Shown here in pieces: positions 1 through 9,240 of a DNA stretch of 64,000 bases (its first letter is position 1; the number at the start of each line of letters is the position of its first letter). A program made the position numbers and the translations under genes. The stretch is taken from positions 6,324,001 to 6,388,000 of the forward strand of contig NZ_CP063373.1 in NCBI RefSeq assembly GCF_015160855.1, written 5' to 3'. The stretch is from Streptomyces ferrugineus (GTDB lineage Bacteria; Actinomycetota; Actinomycetes; Streptomycetales; Streptomycetaceae). The notes under the pieces were generated by a model. It ran no database searches. It worked only from the letters and a program-made list of their open reading frames with translations, and had not been told where the DNA came from.

Positions 1-1
1 A

Positions 2-115
2 GACGTGTTGCGGCGGATCGGCGGCGCGGTCGCCACCGTTGTGACCCTGCCGTTCCGGGCACTCGCGCGGCTCTTCGGTGGGGCCTCGGGGAGTACGCGG
101 AGCCGTCGGGTCTGA
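2..115 (+). CDS. C-terminal end of an unidentified protein (5' truncated by the window edge)
   Basis: An open frame runs from the window edge to a TGA at 113-115 and gives about 37 residues. The segment is hydrophobic (VATVVTLPF, ALARLFGG) and ends in an Arg/Ser-rich tail. A hairpin follows the stop at 137-160. It is too short to name a family. It could equally be a chance open frame, but the stop-then-terminator arrangement ahead of tex favours a real gene end. Confidence 0.4.
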   Translation, partial: DVLRRIGGAVATVVTLPFRALARLFGGASGSTRSRRV

Positions 116-136
116 TTCCGAGGGGGCGTGACGGGG

Positions 137-160
137 CCGGGGTCCCGCCCTGATCCCCGG
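137..160 (+). terminator. Hairpin terminator between the upstream gene and tex
   Basis: CCGGGG at 137-142 pairs with CCCCGG at 155-160. The stem extends inward by two more pairs around one bulged base. It sits 22 nt after the stop of the upstream frame and has no T-run, as is common for GC-rich actinobacterial terminators. Confidence 0.4.
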
Positions 161-219
161 TTGTCGGTGCCACCTGCCACAATTGCCGCGCAACCTCAGT
201 GAGAAGGCGGGACGGGATC

Positions 220-2592
220 GTGACGACACCCCTCGTAGGGTCCATCGAAGGCAGGATCGCCGCGGAGCTCGGCGTACGGGAGCGGCAGGTGAAGGCTGCC
301 GTGGAGCTGCTCGACGGCGGTTCGACGGTGCCCTTCATCGCCCGCTACCGCAAGGAAGCGACCGAGATGCTCGACGACGCGCAGTTGCGCTCGGTCGAGG
401 AGCGGCTGCGCTATCTGCGCGAGCTGGAGGAGCGGCGGACGGCGATCCTCGACTCGGTGCGCGAGCAGGGCAAGCTGACCGAGGAGCTTCAGGCGCGGAT
501 CCGCGGCGCCGAGACCAAGGCGCGGCTGGAGGACATCTATCTGCCGTACAAGCCCAAGCGGCGGACCAAGGCGCAGATCGCCCGGGAGGCGGGTCTTGAG
601 CCCCTCGCCGAAGGGCTGCTCGGCGATCCGACCGTCGAGCCGCTCGCCGCTGCCGCCGCCTTCGTCGACGCCGACAAGGGCGTCGCCGATCCGCAGGCCG
701 CCCTGGAGGGCGCCCGGGCGATCCTCACCGAGCGGTTCTCGGAGGACGCCGACCTGATCGGCGAGCTGCGCGAGCGCATGTGGGTGCGCGGCCGGCTGGC
801 CGCCAAGGTGCGGGACGGCAAGGAGGAGGCCGGCGCGAAGTTCGCCGACTACTTCGACTTCGCCGAGCCGTTCACCGAGCTGCCCTCGCACCGGATCCTC
901 GCGATGCTCCGCGGCGAGAAGGAGGAGGTCCTCGACCTCGTGCTGGAGCCGGAGGAGGCCACCGACGGTCCCTCCTCGTACGAGGGGATCGTCGCCGCGA
1001 AGTTCGGGATCGGCGACCGTGGCCGCCCCGCCGACAAATGGCTGACGGACACCGTGCGCTGGGCCTGGCGGACGCGGATCCTGGTGCACCTCGGCATCGA
1101 TCTGCGGCTGCGGCTGCGGACGGCCGCCGAGGACGAGGCGGTGGGCGTCTTCGCCGCCAACCTGCGGGACCTGCTGCTCGCCGCGCCGGCCGGCACGCGC
1201 GCGACGCTGGGCCTGGACCCGGGCTTCCGCACGGGCGTCAAGGTCGCCGTGGTCGACGCGACCGGCAAGGTCGTGGCCACCGACGTCATCTACCCGCACG
1301 TGCCCGCCAACAAGTGGGACGAGGCGATCGCCAAGCTGGCGCGGCTGGCGAAGGAGCACGCGGTCGAGCTGGTCGCGATCGGCAACGGCACCGCGTCCCG
1401 CGAGACCGACAAGCTCGCCGGGGAACTGATCACCAAGCATCCCGAGTTGAAGCTCACCAAGGTGATGGTGTCCGAGGCGGGCGCCTCGGTGTACTCGGCC
1501 TCCGCGTTCGCCTCCCAGGAGCTGCCCGACATGGACGTGTCGCTGCGCGGCGCCGTGTCGATCGCCCGTCGGCTGCAGGACCCGCTCGCCGAGCTGGTGA
1601 AGATCGACCCCAAGTCGATCGGTGTCGGCCAGTACCAGCACGACCTGTCCGAGGTGAAGCTGTCGCGCTCGCTGGACGCGGTGGTGGAGGACTGTGTGAA
1701 CGGCGTCGGCGTGGACGTCAACACCGCCTCCGCGCCGCTGCTCGCGCGCGTCTCCGGCATCACCTCCGGGCTCGCCGAGAACATCGTGTCGCACCGGGAC
1801 TCCAACGGGCCGTTCACCTCCCGCTCGCAGCTGAAGAACGTGGCGCGGCTCGGCCCGAAGGCCTATGAGCAGTGCGCGGGCTTCCTGCGCATCCGCGGGG
1901 GCGAGGACCCGCTGGACGCGTCCAGCGTGCACCCCGAGGCGTATCCCGTCGTGCGGCGGATGGTGAAGACGTCGGGCCAGGAGGTGGCCGCGCTCATCGG
2001 CAACACGGGCGTGCTGCGGTCGCTGAAGCCGAACGACTTCGTGGACGAGACGTTCGGCCTGCCGACCGTCACGGACATCCTCAGGGAGCTGGAGAAGCCC
2101 GGGCGCGACCCGCGTCCCGCGTTCAAGACGGCCACCTTCAAGGAGGGCGTCGAGAAGATCTCCGACCTGGCGTCCGGGATGGTCCTGGAGGGCGTCGTGA
2201 CGAACGTGGCGGCGTTCGGCGCGTTCGTGGACGTCGGTGTCCACCAGGACGGTCTTGTGCATGTCTCGGCGATGTCGAAGACCTTCGTCAAGGACCCGCG
2301 GGACGTGGTGAAGCCCGGTGACATCGTCAAGGTGAAGGTCCTCGACGTCGACATTCCGCGCAAGCGGATCTCGCTGACGCTGCGGCTCGACGACGAGGCG
2401 GCTCCGCAGGGACAGCAGGGCGGGGGCGGCGGCGAGCGCCGGCAGCGGGGCGGGCGTCCGCCGCAGCAGCGGCAGGGCCGCGGCGGCGGGGGCGGTGGCG
2501 GCTCGCGCCAGGCGCCGCCTCCGGCCAACAGCGCGATGGCCGACGCCCTGCGCCGCGCGGGCCTCGTCGACCCCAAGCGGGGCAAGCGCTGA
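220..2592 (+). CDS. tex: Tex family RNA-binding S1-domain protein
   Basis: This is the cytoplasmic Tex protein, linked in other bacteria to transcription and RNA metabolism. It is about 790 residues, full length for the family. The N-terminal helical Tex domain spans roughly residues 1-200. A YqgF/RNase H-like fold begins near residue 328 ([10 protein letters not shown]). Helix-hairpin-helix repeats lie around 485-560, including [10 protein letters not shown] and LGPKAYEQ. An S1 domain occupies about 651-721 ([14 protein letters not shown], followed by a conserved GLVHVS). The tail is Gly/Arg/Gln-rich and low-complexity, plausibly an extra RNA-binding tail. I chose the GTG at 220 because homologues begin [13 protein letters not shown] and a purine-rich stretch lies upstream; a GTG at 199 is also possible. 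A strong hairpin follows at 2626-2671. Confidence 0.95.
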   Translation: MTTPLVGSIEGRIAAELGVRERQVKAAVELLDGGSTVPFIARYRKEATEMLDDAQLRSVEERLRYLRELEERRTAILDSVREQGKLTEELQARIRGAETKARLEDIYLPYKPKRRTKAQIAREAGLEPLAEGLLGDPTVEPLAAAAAFVDADKGVADPQAALEGARAILTERFSEDADLIGELRERMWVRGRLAAKVRDGKEEAGAKFADYFDFAEPFTELPSHRILAMLRGEKEEVLDLVLEPEEATDGPSSYEGIVAAKFGIGDRGRPADKWLTDTVRWAWRTRILVHLGIDLRLRLRTAAEDEAVGVFAANLRDLLLAAPAGTRATLGLDPGFRTGVKVAVVDATGKVVATDVIYPHVPANKWDEAIAKLARLAKEHAVELVAIGNGTASRETDKLAGELITKHPELKLTKVMVSEAGASVYSASAFASQELPDMDVSLRGAVSIARRLQDPLAELVKIDPKSIGVGQYQHDLSEVKLSRSLDAVVEDCVNGVGVDVNTASAPLLARVSGITSGLAENIVSHRDSNGPFTSRSQLKNVARLGPKAYEQCAGFLRIRGGEDPLDASSVHPEAYPVVRRMVKTSGQEVAALIGNTGVLRSLKPNDFVDETFGLPTVTDILRELEKPGRDPRPAFKTATFKEGVEKISDLASGMVLEGVVTNVAAFGAFVDVGVHQDGLVHVSAMSKTFVKDPRDVVKPGDIVKVKVLDVDIPRKRISLTLRLDDEAAPQGQQGGGGGERRQRGGRPPQQRQGRGGGGGGGSRQAPPPANSAMADALRRAGLVDPKRGKR

Positions 2593-2625
2593 GCCGGCCC
2601 CGGCCGGGCCGGCGCTGACGCGACA

Positions 2626-2671
2626 CACGGGCCCGGGCCCTCCGGTACGACTCGGAGGGCCCGGGCCCGTG
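2626..2671. terminator. Perfect 19-bp stem-loop after tex
   Basis: The arms at 2626-2644 and 2653-2671 are perfectly complementary over 19 bp around an 8-nt loop. There is no T-run. It lies between the tex stop and the next gene's presumed -10 box at 2678, so it should terminate tex transcription. Confidence 0.75.
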
Positions 2672-2689
2672 CGCCCGTAAGGTGACCGC

Positions 2690-3253
2690 ATGGCGACGTC
2701 GCGTGTCATCACCTGGGAAGTGTCGGGGAGCAAGGGCATCGAGACCGCCTGGGCCGAGCTCGGCGAGGACTCCCTGCGGGGGCGTGGCCGGGCGGTCGGG
2801 ACGGTTCCGGAGCCGTACTGGATCTCGTACGAACTCGACACGGCCGGCGCCTTCGTGACGCGTCGGCTGCGGGTCACCGCCGAGTCCGCGGCCGGTGTGC
2901 GCACGCTCGACCTGCGGCACGACGGGGCGGGCCGGTGGACGGCGAACGGTGAGCGGCTGCCCGCCGTGGCCGGCGCCCTCGACTGTGACCTCGGGCTGTG
3001 CCCGCTCACCAACACCATGCCGGTGCGGCGGCACGGGCTCCATCTGGCGCCCGGGGAACGGGAGTTCCTGATGGCGTGGGTGTCGGTGCCGGATCTGGCC
3101 GTCGTCGCCTCGCGGCAGACGTACACACATCTGGGCGTGGGCCGGATTCGCTTCGTGTCCGGTGACTTCCGCGCGGACATCGAGTGCGACGACGACGGCT
3201 TCGTCGTGGACTACCCGGGGCTGGCCACCCGGCTCGACCGAGCCGACGGGTAG
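2690..3253 (+). CDS. Putative glycolipid-binding family protein (DUF1089/PA1994-like)
   Basis: The 187-residue protein matches the putative glycolipid-binding family known from the PA1994 structure. Conserved segments include RRLRVTAES, DLRHDGAGRW, the DCDLGLCPLTNTMPVRRHGL core near residues 99-118, and FLMAWVSVPDL. Biochemical function is not established for the family, and it has no signal peptide. TAAGGT at 2678-2683 ends 6 nt before the ATG with no Shine-Dalgarno sequence between, which suggests a leaderless transcript. It stands alone between tex and a secreted hydrolase. Confidence 0.85.
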   Translation: MATSRVITWEVSGSKGIETAWAELGEDSLRGRGRAVGTVPEPYWISYELDTAGAFVTRRLRVTAESAAGVRTLDLRHDGAGRWTANGERLPAVAGALDCDLGLCPLTNTMPVRRHGLHLAPGEREFLMAWVSVPDLAVVASRQTYTHLGVGRIRFVSGDFRADIECDDDGFVVDYPGLATRLDRADG

Positions 3254-3351
3254 GGGCGTTGCGCCATGTGCAGTAGCACGGGCGGCCGGTCGGCGGTGGG
3301 CGGGTGAGGCTGGACGCCGATCCGCGTGTCCGTCGCCGTTCAGGAGAGCCG

Positions 3352-4527
3352 ATGCCCACTCGTCCTCGCCGCCGTACCCGACTCGGGACGGTGTCCGTCG
3401 CCGCCTGTCTGGCGCTGTTGTCTCCGGCGGCCGCGGAGGCCGTGACCCGGCCCGGGCCACACCCCCACGACACACTCCAGCGGCAGGTGGAGGAGCTGGT
3501 CCGCGCGCCGGGCGGCCCGCCCGGGGTCATCGCCGTCCTGCGCGACGGCCGGGGCAGCCGGGTCGTCCGGGCCGGGGTCGCGGACCTGGACACCGGCCGC
3601 AGGCCCGAGCCGCACGACCACATGCGCATCGCCAGTGCGGCCAAGGCGTTCAGCGGGGCGGTGGCGCTGTCCCTCGTCGACCGCCGCCGGCTGCGTCTCG
3701 ACGACACCCTGCGCGAGCGGCTGCCCGGCCTGCCACGGGCCTGGGGTTCCGTGACGCTGCGCCAGTTGCTGAACCACACCAGCGGCCTGCCCGACTACTC
3801 CGAGGCCCCGGCGTTCGTGAACACGCTGATCGCCAACCCTCGGCACCGCTTCGACTCCCGTCGGCTGCTGGACCACGTCGCCGATCAGCCCCTGCGGTTC
3901 CCGCCGGGCACCCGGTACCAGTACTCCAACTCGGACAACATCGCCGTGGCCCTGATGGCCGAAGCGGCGACCGGCGTCCCGTACGAGCGACTCCTCGGGG
4001 AGCTGGTGTACCGGCCGCTGGGGCTGCACCGGACCAGCCTGCCGCAGGGCTACCGGATGCCGGCGCCCTACCTCCACGGCTACGACGTCAGCCCGCCCGC
4101 GCCGCCGGAGGACGTCAGCGAGCTGATCAGCATGTCCGGCGTGTGGGCCGCGGGCGGCATCGTCTCCACCCCGACCGATATGACCCGCTTCGTTCGCGGG
4201 TACGCGGGAGGTCGGCTGTACGGCCGCGGCGTCGTACGGGAACAGCGGCGCTGGATCCCCGGGGCCGCGTCCGAGCCCGCGGGGCCGGGGCGCAATGACG
4301 GCGGGCTCGGCATCTTCCGGTACACGACCCGGTGCGGTGTGGTGCTGGGGCACACCGGCAACACCGCGGGCTACACGCAGCTCATCGCGGCCACGCCGGA
4401 CGGGCGCCGGTCGCTGACCTTCTCCGTAACCACCCAGACCAGCGCGCGCGTGAAGCCCGATCTGCTACGGCGGCTGCGCGCCGTGCAGGAGAGTTTCGTC
4501 TGCGCGCTGCTGCGGGGCGGGGCCTAG
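3352..4527 (+). CDS. Secreted serine hydrolase, beta-lactamase / D-alanyl-D-alanine carboxypeptidase family
   Basis: This is a class C beta-lactamase-fold hydrolase of about 391 residues. The catalytic SxxK motif is SAAK, the second motif is YSN (within QYSNSDN), and the third is HTG (GHTGNTAG). HTSGLPDYSE, conserved in the D-aminopeptidase/esterase group, is also present. An Arg-rich N-terminus followed by a hydrophobic run ending near AEA looks like a signal peptide, so it is probably extracytoplasmic. The ATG at 3352 follows GGAGAG at good spacing; an in-frame GTG at 3304 lies further upstream. Substrate is unknown: peptidase, esterase and lactamase activities all occur in this family. Its stop codon shares CTAG with the convergent ABC-F gene. 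Confidence 0.9.
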   Translation: MPTRPRRRTRLGTVSVAACLALLSPAAAEAVTRPGPHPHDTLQRQVEELVRAPGGPPGVIAVLRDGRGSRVVRAGVADLDTGRRPEPHDHMRIASAAKAFSGAVALSLVDRRRLRLDDTLRERLPGLPRAWGSVTLRQLLNHTSGLPDYSEAPAFVNTLIANPRHRFDSRRLLDHVADQPLRFPPGTRYQYSNSDNIAVALMAEAATGVPYERLLGELVYRPLGLHRTSLPQGYRMPAPYLHGYDVSPPAPPEDVSELISMSGVWAAGGIVSTPTDMTRFVRGYAGGRLYGRGVVREQRRWIPGAASEPAGPGRNDGGLGIFRYTTRCGVVLGHTGNTAGYTQLIAATPDGRRSLTFSVTTQTSARVKPDLLRRLRAVQESFVCALLRGGA

Positions 4528-6164
4528 CGTTCGGTCACCTTGCCGTCGGCCACCTCCAGGCGGCGGGTGACATGGACCGCGTCGAGCATGCGCCGGTCGT
4601 GCGTGACCAGGAGCAGGGTGCCCTCGTAGGCGTCCAGGGCCGACTCCAGTTGCTCGATGGCCGGCAGGTCGAGGTGGTTGGTGGGCTCGTCCAGGACCAG
4701 GAGGTTGACGCCCCGGCCCTGCAGGAGGGCGAGGGCGGCGCGGGTGCGTTCGCCCGGGGAGAGGGTGGCGGCGGAGCGCAGGACGTGGTCCGTCTTCAGG
4801 CCGAACTTGGCCAGGAGGGTGCGGACCTCGACGGGTTCGGTGTCCGGGACGGCCGCGCGGAAGGCGTCCAGCAGGGACTCCTCCCCGTGGAACAGCTCGC
4901 GGGCCTGGTCGACCTCGCCGATCAGGACACCGGAGCCGAGCGTCGCCCGGCCGGCGGTGAGCGGGACGCGGCCCAGTAGAGCGCCCAGCAGCGTGGACTT
5001 GCCCGCGCCGTTGGCGCCGGTGACGGCCACCCGGTCCGCCCAGTCGATCTGGAGGGACACCGGGCCGAGGGTGAACCCGCCGCGTCGTACCTCGGCGTCC
5101 CGCAGCGTGGCGACCACCGCGCCGGAGCGGGGTGCCGAGGCGATCTCCATGCGCAGCTCCCACTCCTTGCGCGGCTCCTCGACGACCTCCAGGCGCTCGA
5201 TCATGCGCTGGGTCTGGCGGGCCTTCGCGGCCTGCTTCTCGCTGGCCTCGCTGCGGAACTTGCGGCCGATCTTGTCGTTGTCGGTGCTCGCCTTGCGCCG
5301 GGCGTTCTTGACCCCCTTGTCCATCCAGGAACGCTGCATCTGAGCCCGGTCCTGGAGGGCGGTCTTCTTGTCGGCGTACTCCTCGTAGTCCTCGCGGGCG
5401 TGCCGGCGGGCCACCTCGCGCTCCTCCAGGTAGGCCTCGTAGCCGCCGCCGTAGAGGTTGATCTGCCGCTGGGCGAGGTCGAGTTCGAGGACCTTGGTGA
5501 CGGTGCGGGTGAGGAACTCGCGGTCGTGGCTGACGACGACCGTGCCGGCGCGCAGGCCGGAGACGAAGCGTTCCAGGCGCTCCAGGCCGTCGAGGTCCAG
5601 GTCGTTCGTGGGCTCGTCGAGCAGGAAGACGTCGTAGCGCGACAGCAGCAGCGAGGCCAGTCCGGCTCGGGCCGCCTGGCCGCCGGACAGGGAGGTCATC
5701 GGCTGGTCCAGGTCCACGGCCAGGCCCAGCGAGTCGGCGACCTCCTCCGCGCGCTCGTCGAGGTCGGCGCCGCCCAGGTCCAGCCAGCGCTCCAGGGCCG
5801 TCGCATACGCGTCGTCCGCGCCGGGCGCCCCGTCGACGAGGGCCTGCGTCGCCTCGTCCATGGCCCGCTGGGCCTCGGCGACTCCGGTACGGCGTGCCAG
5901 GAACTGCCGTACGGTCTCGCCGGGGCGCCGCTCGGGCTCCTGCGGGAGATGCCCCACGGTGGCGGTCGGCGGGGACAGCCGCAGCTCGCCCTCCTCCGGT
6001 GCGGTCAGCCCGGCGAGCAGCCGGAGCAGCGTGGACTTGCCCGCGCCGTTGGCCCCGACCAGGCCGATCACGTCTCCGGGCGCCACGACGAGGTCGAGCC
6101 CGCTGAACAGGGAACGGTCACCGTGTCCGGCGGCGAGATTCTTGGCGACGAGGGTGGCGGTCAC
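4524..6164 (-). CDS. ABC-F family ATP-binding protein
   Basis: This soluble protein of 546 residues carries two ABC cassettes. Walker A motifs are GANGAGKST near residue 37 and again near 370. Signature motifs are LSGGQ and the variant LSPGE, and DEPTNDLDL and DEPTNHLDL follow. A charged linker near residues 240-320 joins the cassettes (the P-site tRNA-interaction motif region of ABC-F proteins). No membrane segment is present, so it acts at the ribosome rather than as a transporter. The class includes housekeeping translation factors and antibiotic-protection proteins, and I cannot say which this is. The start is GTG, with TAGGAT (6173-6178, read on the minus strand) 8 nt upstream, suggesting a very short leader. 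It overlaps the convergent hydrolase gene by 4 nt. Confidence 0.92.
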   Translation of the reverse strand: MTATLVAKNLAAGHGDRSLFSGLDLVVAPGDVIGLVGANGAGKSTLLRLLAGLTAPEEGELRLSPPTATVGHLPQEPERRPGETVRQFLARRTGVAEAQRAMDEATQALVDGAPGADDAYATALERWLDLGGADLDERAEEVADSLGLAVDLDQPMTSLSGGQAARAGLASLLLSRYDVFLLDEPTNDLDLDGLERLERFVSGLRAGTVVVSHDREFLTRTVTKVLELDLAQRQINLYGGGYEAYLEEREVARRHAREDYEEYADKKTALQDRAQMQRSWMDKGVKNARRKASTDNDKIGRKFRSEASEKQAAKARQTQRMIERLEVVEEPRKEWELRMEIASAPRSGAVVATLRDAEVRRGGFTLGPVSLQIDWADRVAVTGANGAGKSTLLGALLGRVPLTAGRATLGSGVLIGEVDQARELFHGEESLLDAFRAAVPDTEPVEVRTLLAKFGLKTDHVLRSAATLSPGERTRAALALLQGRGVNLLVLDEPTNHLDLPAIEQLESALDAYEGTLLLVTHDRRMLDAVHVTRRLEVADGKVTER

Positions 6165-6260
6165 AGGGGACGATCCTAATGGCCGGGGCAGATCGGACGC
6201 GCCAGGGTTTTCGGCGCACAGGATCGCCGGGCCGGGCAGCGCCTGAAGGGGCGCGGCGCA

Positions 6261-7283
6261 CTACCGCGCCATCGCCTCCACCAACACACCCCCGGCCGTC
6301 CGAGCCACCACGAACGACTCGCCCTTCACCGCCTTCGCGTCCAACGCGATCCGATGCCGCCCCGCCTCCAGCACACCGTCGAACACCTCATGGGTGTGCG
6401 TGCGGTACAAGAAGTCAAGGCGGTACGCCGTCAGCCGCACCCGGCAGGGCGAGGTGACCTCGACGCCCGCTTCACCGTCGGCGACGACCAGGCGGGTCAG
6501 TCGCCGCTGTTCCGCCGGGCTGCGGTCCAGGGCGTGTTCGATCTGGGCGACGAGCAGCGGCACGATCGGCGCGAGGCCGTCGACATACGCCACCTCGACC
6601 CCGGCCGCCGTGAAGGCGCGGCGTACGGTGGCCCGCTGCTGCTCGCTGACGGCGCGGCCGAAGGCGACGGCGCCGTAGGTGCGCAGTTCGTCGGCGGGAA
6701 CGCCGCTGACGTCATGGGTGATCTCGGCGCCGATGCCGATGGTGCGCAGGGCGGCCGCGAGCTTGGCCAGGACGGCGACGCGGGCGCCGATGAGGAGCAC
6801 CCGGCGGCGTGGTGGCTCGGTGTGGGCGTCGAGCAGGGTGCCCAGCGCGTCACGGTAGTCGGCGCCGCGGAAGCGGAAGGGGCCGATGCCGTGGTAGCCG
6901 TTGAGCTCCAGGTCGGCGTGTTCCTCGGTCTGCCAGGCGAAGTCCCGCCAGATGAAGTCGCCGCCCTCCTTGTCGATGACCGCGGTGACCGCGCCGCAGG
7001 CGAGGTCCGCGCACTCGGGGCAGCCGTAGATGACATACCGGCCGCCCGGGAGCGGTGCCTGCGCCTCCAGGAGCAGACTGCGGACCTGTGCGGTGAAGAT
7101 GGCGGGCGGTACGTCGGAGGCGAGCGGGGAGACGGCGTCGAGGTCGGAGAGCTGGAACAGCAGCGGGCGTCCGTCGACGATGAAGTCGACGAAGTCCCGG
7201 TGCACCTGGTAACCGCCGTCGGCGAGGACGCCACCGGCACGCATCGCCGGTGCCAGGCCGAAGGTCGCGTACTCGGCAGACAT
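6261..7283 (-). CDS. Conserved protein of unknown function with a CxxCxxxxC cluster
   Basis: A 340-residue protein that I recognise only as a type commonly found in Streptomyces, sometimes labelled oxidoreductase. A cysteine cluster GCPECADLACG near residue 100 could bind metal or iron-sulfur. A Rossmann-like stretch (RRVLLIGARVAVLAKLAAAL) follows near 175-195. The C-terminal 80 residues look beta-rich. There is no signal peptide or membrane segment. The ATG at 7283 is chosen because upstream sequence loses coding character; the GGGGAT upstream is a weak ribosome-binding site. It lies 164 nt downstream of the BCCT gene on the same strand. An imperfect 19-nt palindrome at 7319-7337 lies in the upstream gap and could be an operator. 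Confidence 0.75.
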   Translation of the reverse strand: MSAEYATFGLAPAMRAGGVLADGGYQVHRDFVDFIVDGRPLLFQLSDLDAVSPLASDVPPAIFTAQVRSLLLEAQAPLPGGRYVIYGCPECADLACGAVTAVIDKEGGDFIWRDFAWQTEEHADLELNGYHGIGPFRFRGADYRDALGTLLDAHTEPPRRRVLLIGARVAVLAKLAAALRTIGIGAEITHDVSGVPADELRTYGAVAFGRAVSEQQRATVRRAFTAAGVEVAYVDGLAPIVPLLVAQIEHALDRSPAEQRRLTRLVVADGEAGVEVTSPCRVRLTAYRLDFLYRTHTHEVFDGVLEAGRHRIALDAKAVKGESFVVARTAGGVLVEAMAR

Positions 7284-7447
7284 GCTGTGAGTATCCCCAG
7301 AGCGAGACCGATATGAGCGCGGCATGACATATTCCGCTACGTCCCGCCATGGGAAACGAACAGGTGGGCCAGGTCGCCGTGGTCGGCCGGGGTGCGGGAG
7401 CGCACGGGGGGCGGCCGGGCTCGCCGACACCCCCGCGTGCGCACCGC

Positions 7448-9151
7448 TCACGCGTGGTCGTGGCCCAGTGGGTCGCCCTCCGCTTCGGTGCCGGGGCCCG
7501 GGCCGACCTTGATCTCGAATTCTCCGTCGTACTCCTTGTGGCCCGTGATCACGGCGAGTTCGACTGCCTGGGAGCCCATCTGGCCGCGCACGATGACCGG
7601 GTCCCGGCGCAGATCGCGCATGAGGGCGAAGCACATGGCGATCATCACCAGGACGAAGGGCGCGGCGGCCAGGATCGTGAGGTTCTGCAGGCCGGTGAGC
7701 GCGTCGCCCTGGCCGCTGCCGATGAGCAGCATGATGGCGGCGACGGCTCCGGTCACCACGCCCCAGAACACCACGACGAACCGGCCGGGTTCGAGGGCGC
7801 CCTTCTGGGAGAGCGTGCCCATCACGATGGAGGCGGCGTCGGCTCCGGAGACGAAGAAGATGCCGACCAGGATCATCACCAGCAGGCTGGTGACGGTGGC
7901 GATGGGGAACTCCTGGAGGACGGCGAAGAGTTGCCCCTCGGGGGTGTCCTCGCCGGCGAGCCCGCCGCCTTCCTTCACCCGCATCGCCGTACCGCCGAAG
8001 ATCGCGAACCAGACGAGGCTGACGGTGCTGGGCACGAGGATGACGCCGCCGATGAACTGCCGGATGGTGCGGCCGCGGCTGATGCGGGCGATGAACATGC
8101 CGACGAAGGGCGTCCAGGAGATCCACCAGGCCCAGTAGAAGACGGTCCAGCTGCCGAGCCAGTCCGCGACGCCCTCGCCGCCGCTGGCCTCGGTGCGGCC
8201 GGCGAGCTGGGGCAGGTCGCCGAGGTAGGAGAAGAGCGAGGTGGGCAGCAGGTCCAGGACGATGATCGTGGGGCCCGCGATGAACACGAAGAGCGCGAGG
8301 ATCAGGGCGAGCACCATGTTGATGTTGGACAGCCACTGGATGCCGCGCTCGATGCCGGAGACGGCCGAGGCGACGAAGGCCAGGGTCAGTACGGCGATGA
8401 TCGCGACGAGCAGGCCGGTGCTCACGTCGTCCATCCAGTCCAGCTCCCGGAAGCCGGAGCCGATCTGGAGGGCGCCGAGTCCGAGGGAGGCGGCCGAGCC
8501 GAAGACGGTGGCGATGATCGCGAGGATGTCGATCACCCGTCCTCCGACGCCGCCCGCGTGCTTCTCGCCGATCAGGGGTGTGAAGACCGCGCTGATGGTC
8601 TGGCGACGGCGTTTGCGGAAGGTGCTGTAGGCGATGGCGAGTCCCACCACCGCGTAGATCGCCCAGGGATGCAGCGTCCAGTGGAAGAGAGTCGTGGCCA
8701 TCGCCGTCTCCATGCGTTCGCCGGAGTTGGCGGGGCCCGTGCCGGGTGGCGGGGTCGTGTAGTGCGCGAGGGGCTCGCTGACGCCGTAGAACATCAGGCC
8801 GATGCCCATACCGGCGCTGAACATCATCGCGACCCAGGACACGGTCCTGAACTCGGGTTCCTCGCCCTCGGCGCCCAGGTGGATGCGGCCGTATCGGCTG
8901 ATCGCCAGCCACAGGGCGAAGATCACAAAGCCCGAGGCGGCCAGCATGAAGGCCCAGCCGCCGTTGTGGATCAGGCCGTTGAGCAGCCTCGTGGACACGC
9001 TCTCCAGCGAGTCCGTGGCCACCCAGCCCCAGATCACGAAAGCCACGGTGATGGCGGCAGTGACCCCGAACACCACTTGGTCGGTGTGGTGGCCCGAAGC
9101 GTCCACAGGACCCTTCAGGCCGCCACCCCTCTTCTTCAGATCATCGGTCAT
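7448..9151 (-). CDS. BCCT family transporter (betaine/choline/carnitine)
   Basis: An integral membrane symporter of about 567 residues with roughly 12 hydrophobic segments. The Gly-rich sodium-site motif GMGIGLMFYGVSEP lies near residue 115. The family signature WISWTPFVGMFIARISRGR lies near residue 320 and contains the substrate-binding Trp residues. In this family uptake of glycine betaine or related compounds gives osmoprotection. The C-terminal tail is Glu/Gly/His-rich. The ATG at 9151 follows AGGGGAAGG at normal spacing; the upstream in-frame ATG at 9217 adds a polar stretch without a good ribosome-binding site. No ABC subunits are adjacent, so it works alone. Confidence 0.93.
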   Translation of the reverse strand: MTDDLKKRGGGLKGPVDASGHHTDQVVFGVTAAITVAFVIWGWVATDSLESVSTRLLNGLIHNGGWAFMLAASGFVIFALWLAISRYGRIHLGAEGEEPEFRTVSWVAMMFSAGMGIGLMFYGVSEPLAHYTTPPPGTGPANSGERMETAMATTLFHWTLHPWAIYAVVGLAIAYSTFRKRRRQTISAVFTPLIGEKHAGGVGGRVIDILAIIATVFGSAASLGLGALQIGSGFRELDWMDDVSTGLLVAIIAVLTLAFVASAVSGIERGIQWLSNINMVLALILALFVFIAGPTIIVLDLLPTSLFSYLGDLPQLAGRTEASGGEGVADWLGSWTVFYWAWWISWTPFVGMFIARISRGRTIRQFIGGVILVPSTVSLVWFAIFGGTAMRVKEGGGLAGEDTPEGQLFAVLQEFPIATVTSLLVMILVGIFFVSGADAASIVMGTLSQKGALEPGRFVVVFWGVVTGAVAAIMLLIGSGQGDALTGLQNLTILAAAPFVLVMIAMCFALMRDLRRDPVIVRGQMGSQAVELAVITGHKEYDGEFEIKVGPGPGTEAEGDPLGHDHA

Positions 9152-9240
9152 CAGCGGCACCTTCCCCTGGAGACAGTGGATACGCCGGTTCCACGTCGTT
9201 TTCCCAGGACCTACCACAGGATCCGCCGCTGACAGCCCCT

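Noticed and set aside
196..3180. A 994-codon open frame on the minus strand across tex
   Set aside because: It is an antisense shadow caused by extreme third-position GC. The plus strand carries the complete Tex family domains, and the minus frame shows only Arg/Pro/Ala/His-rich low-complexity sequence.
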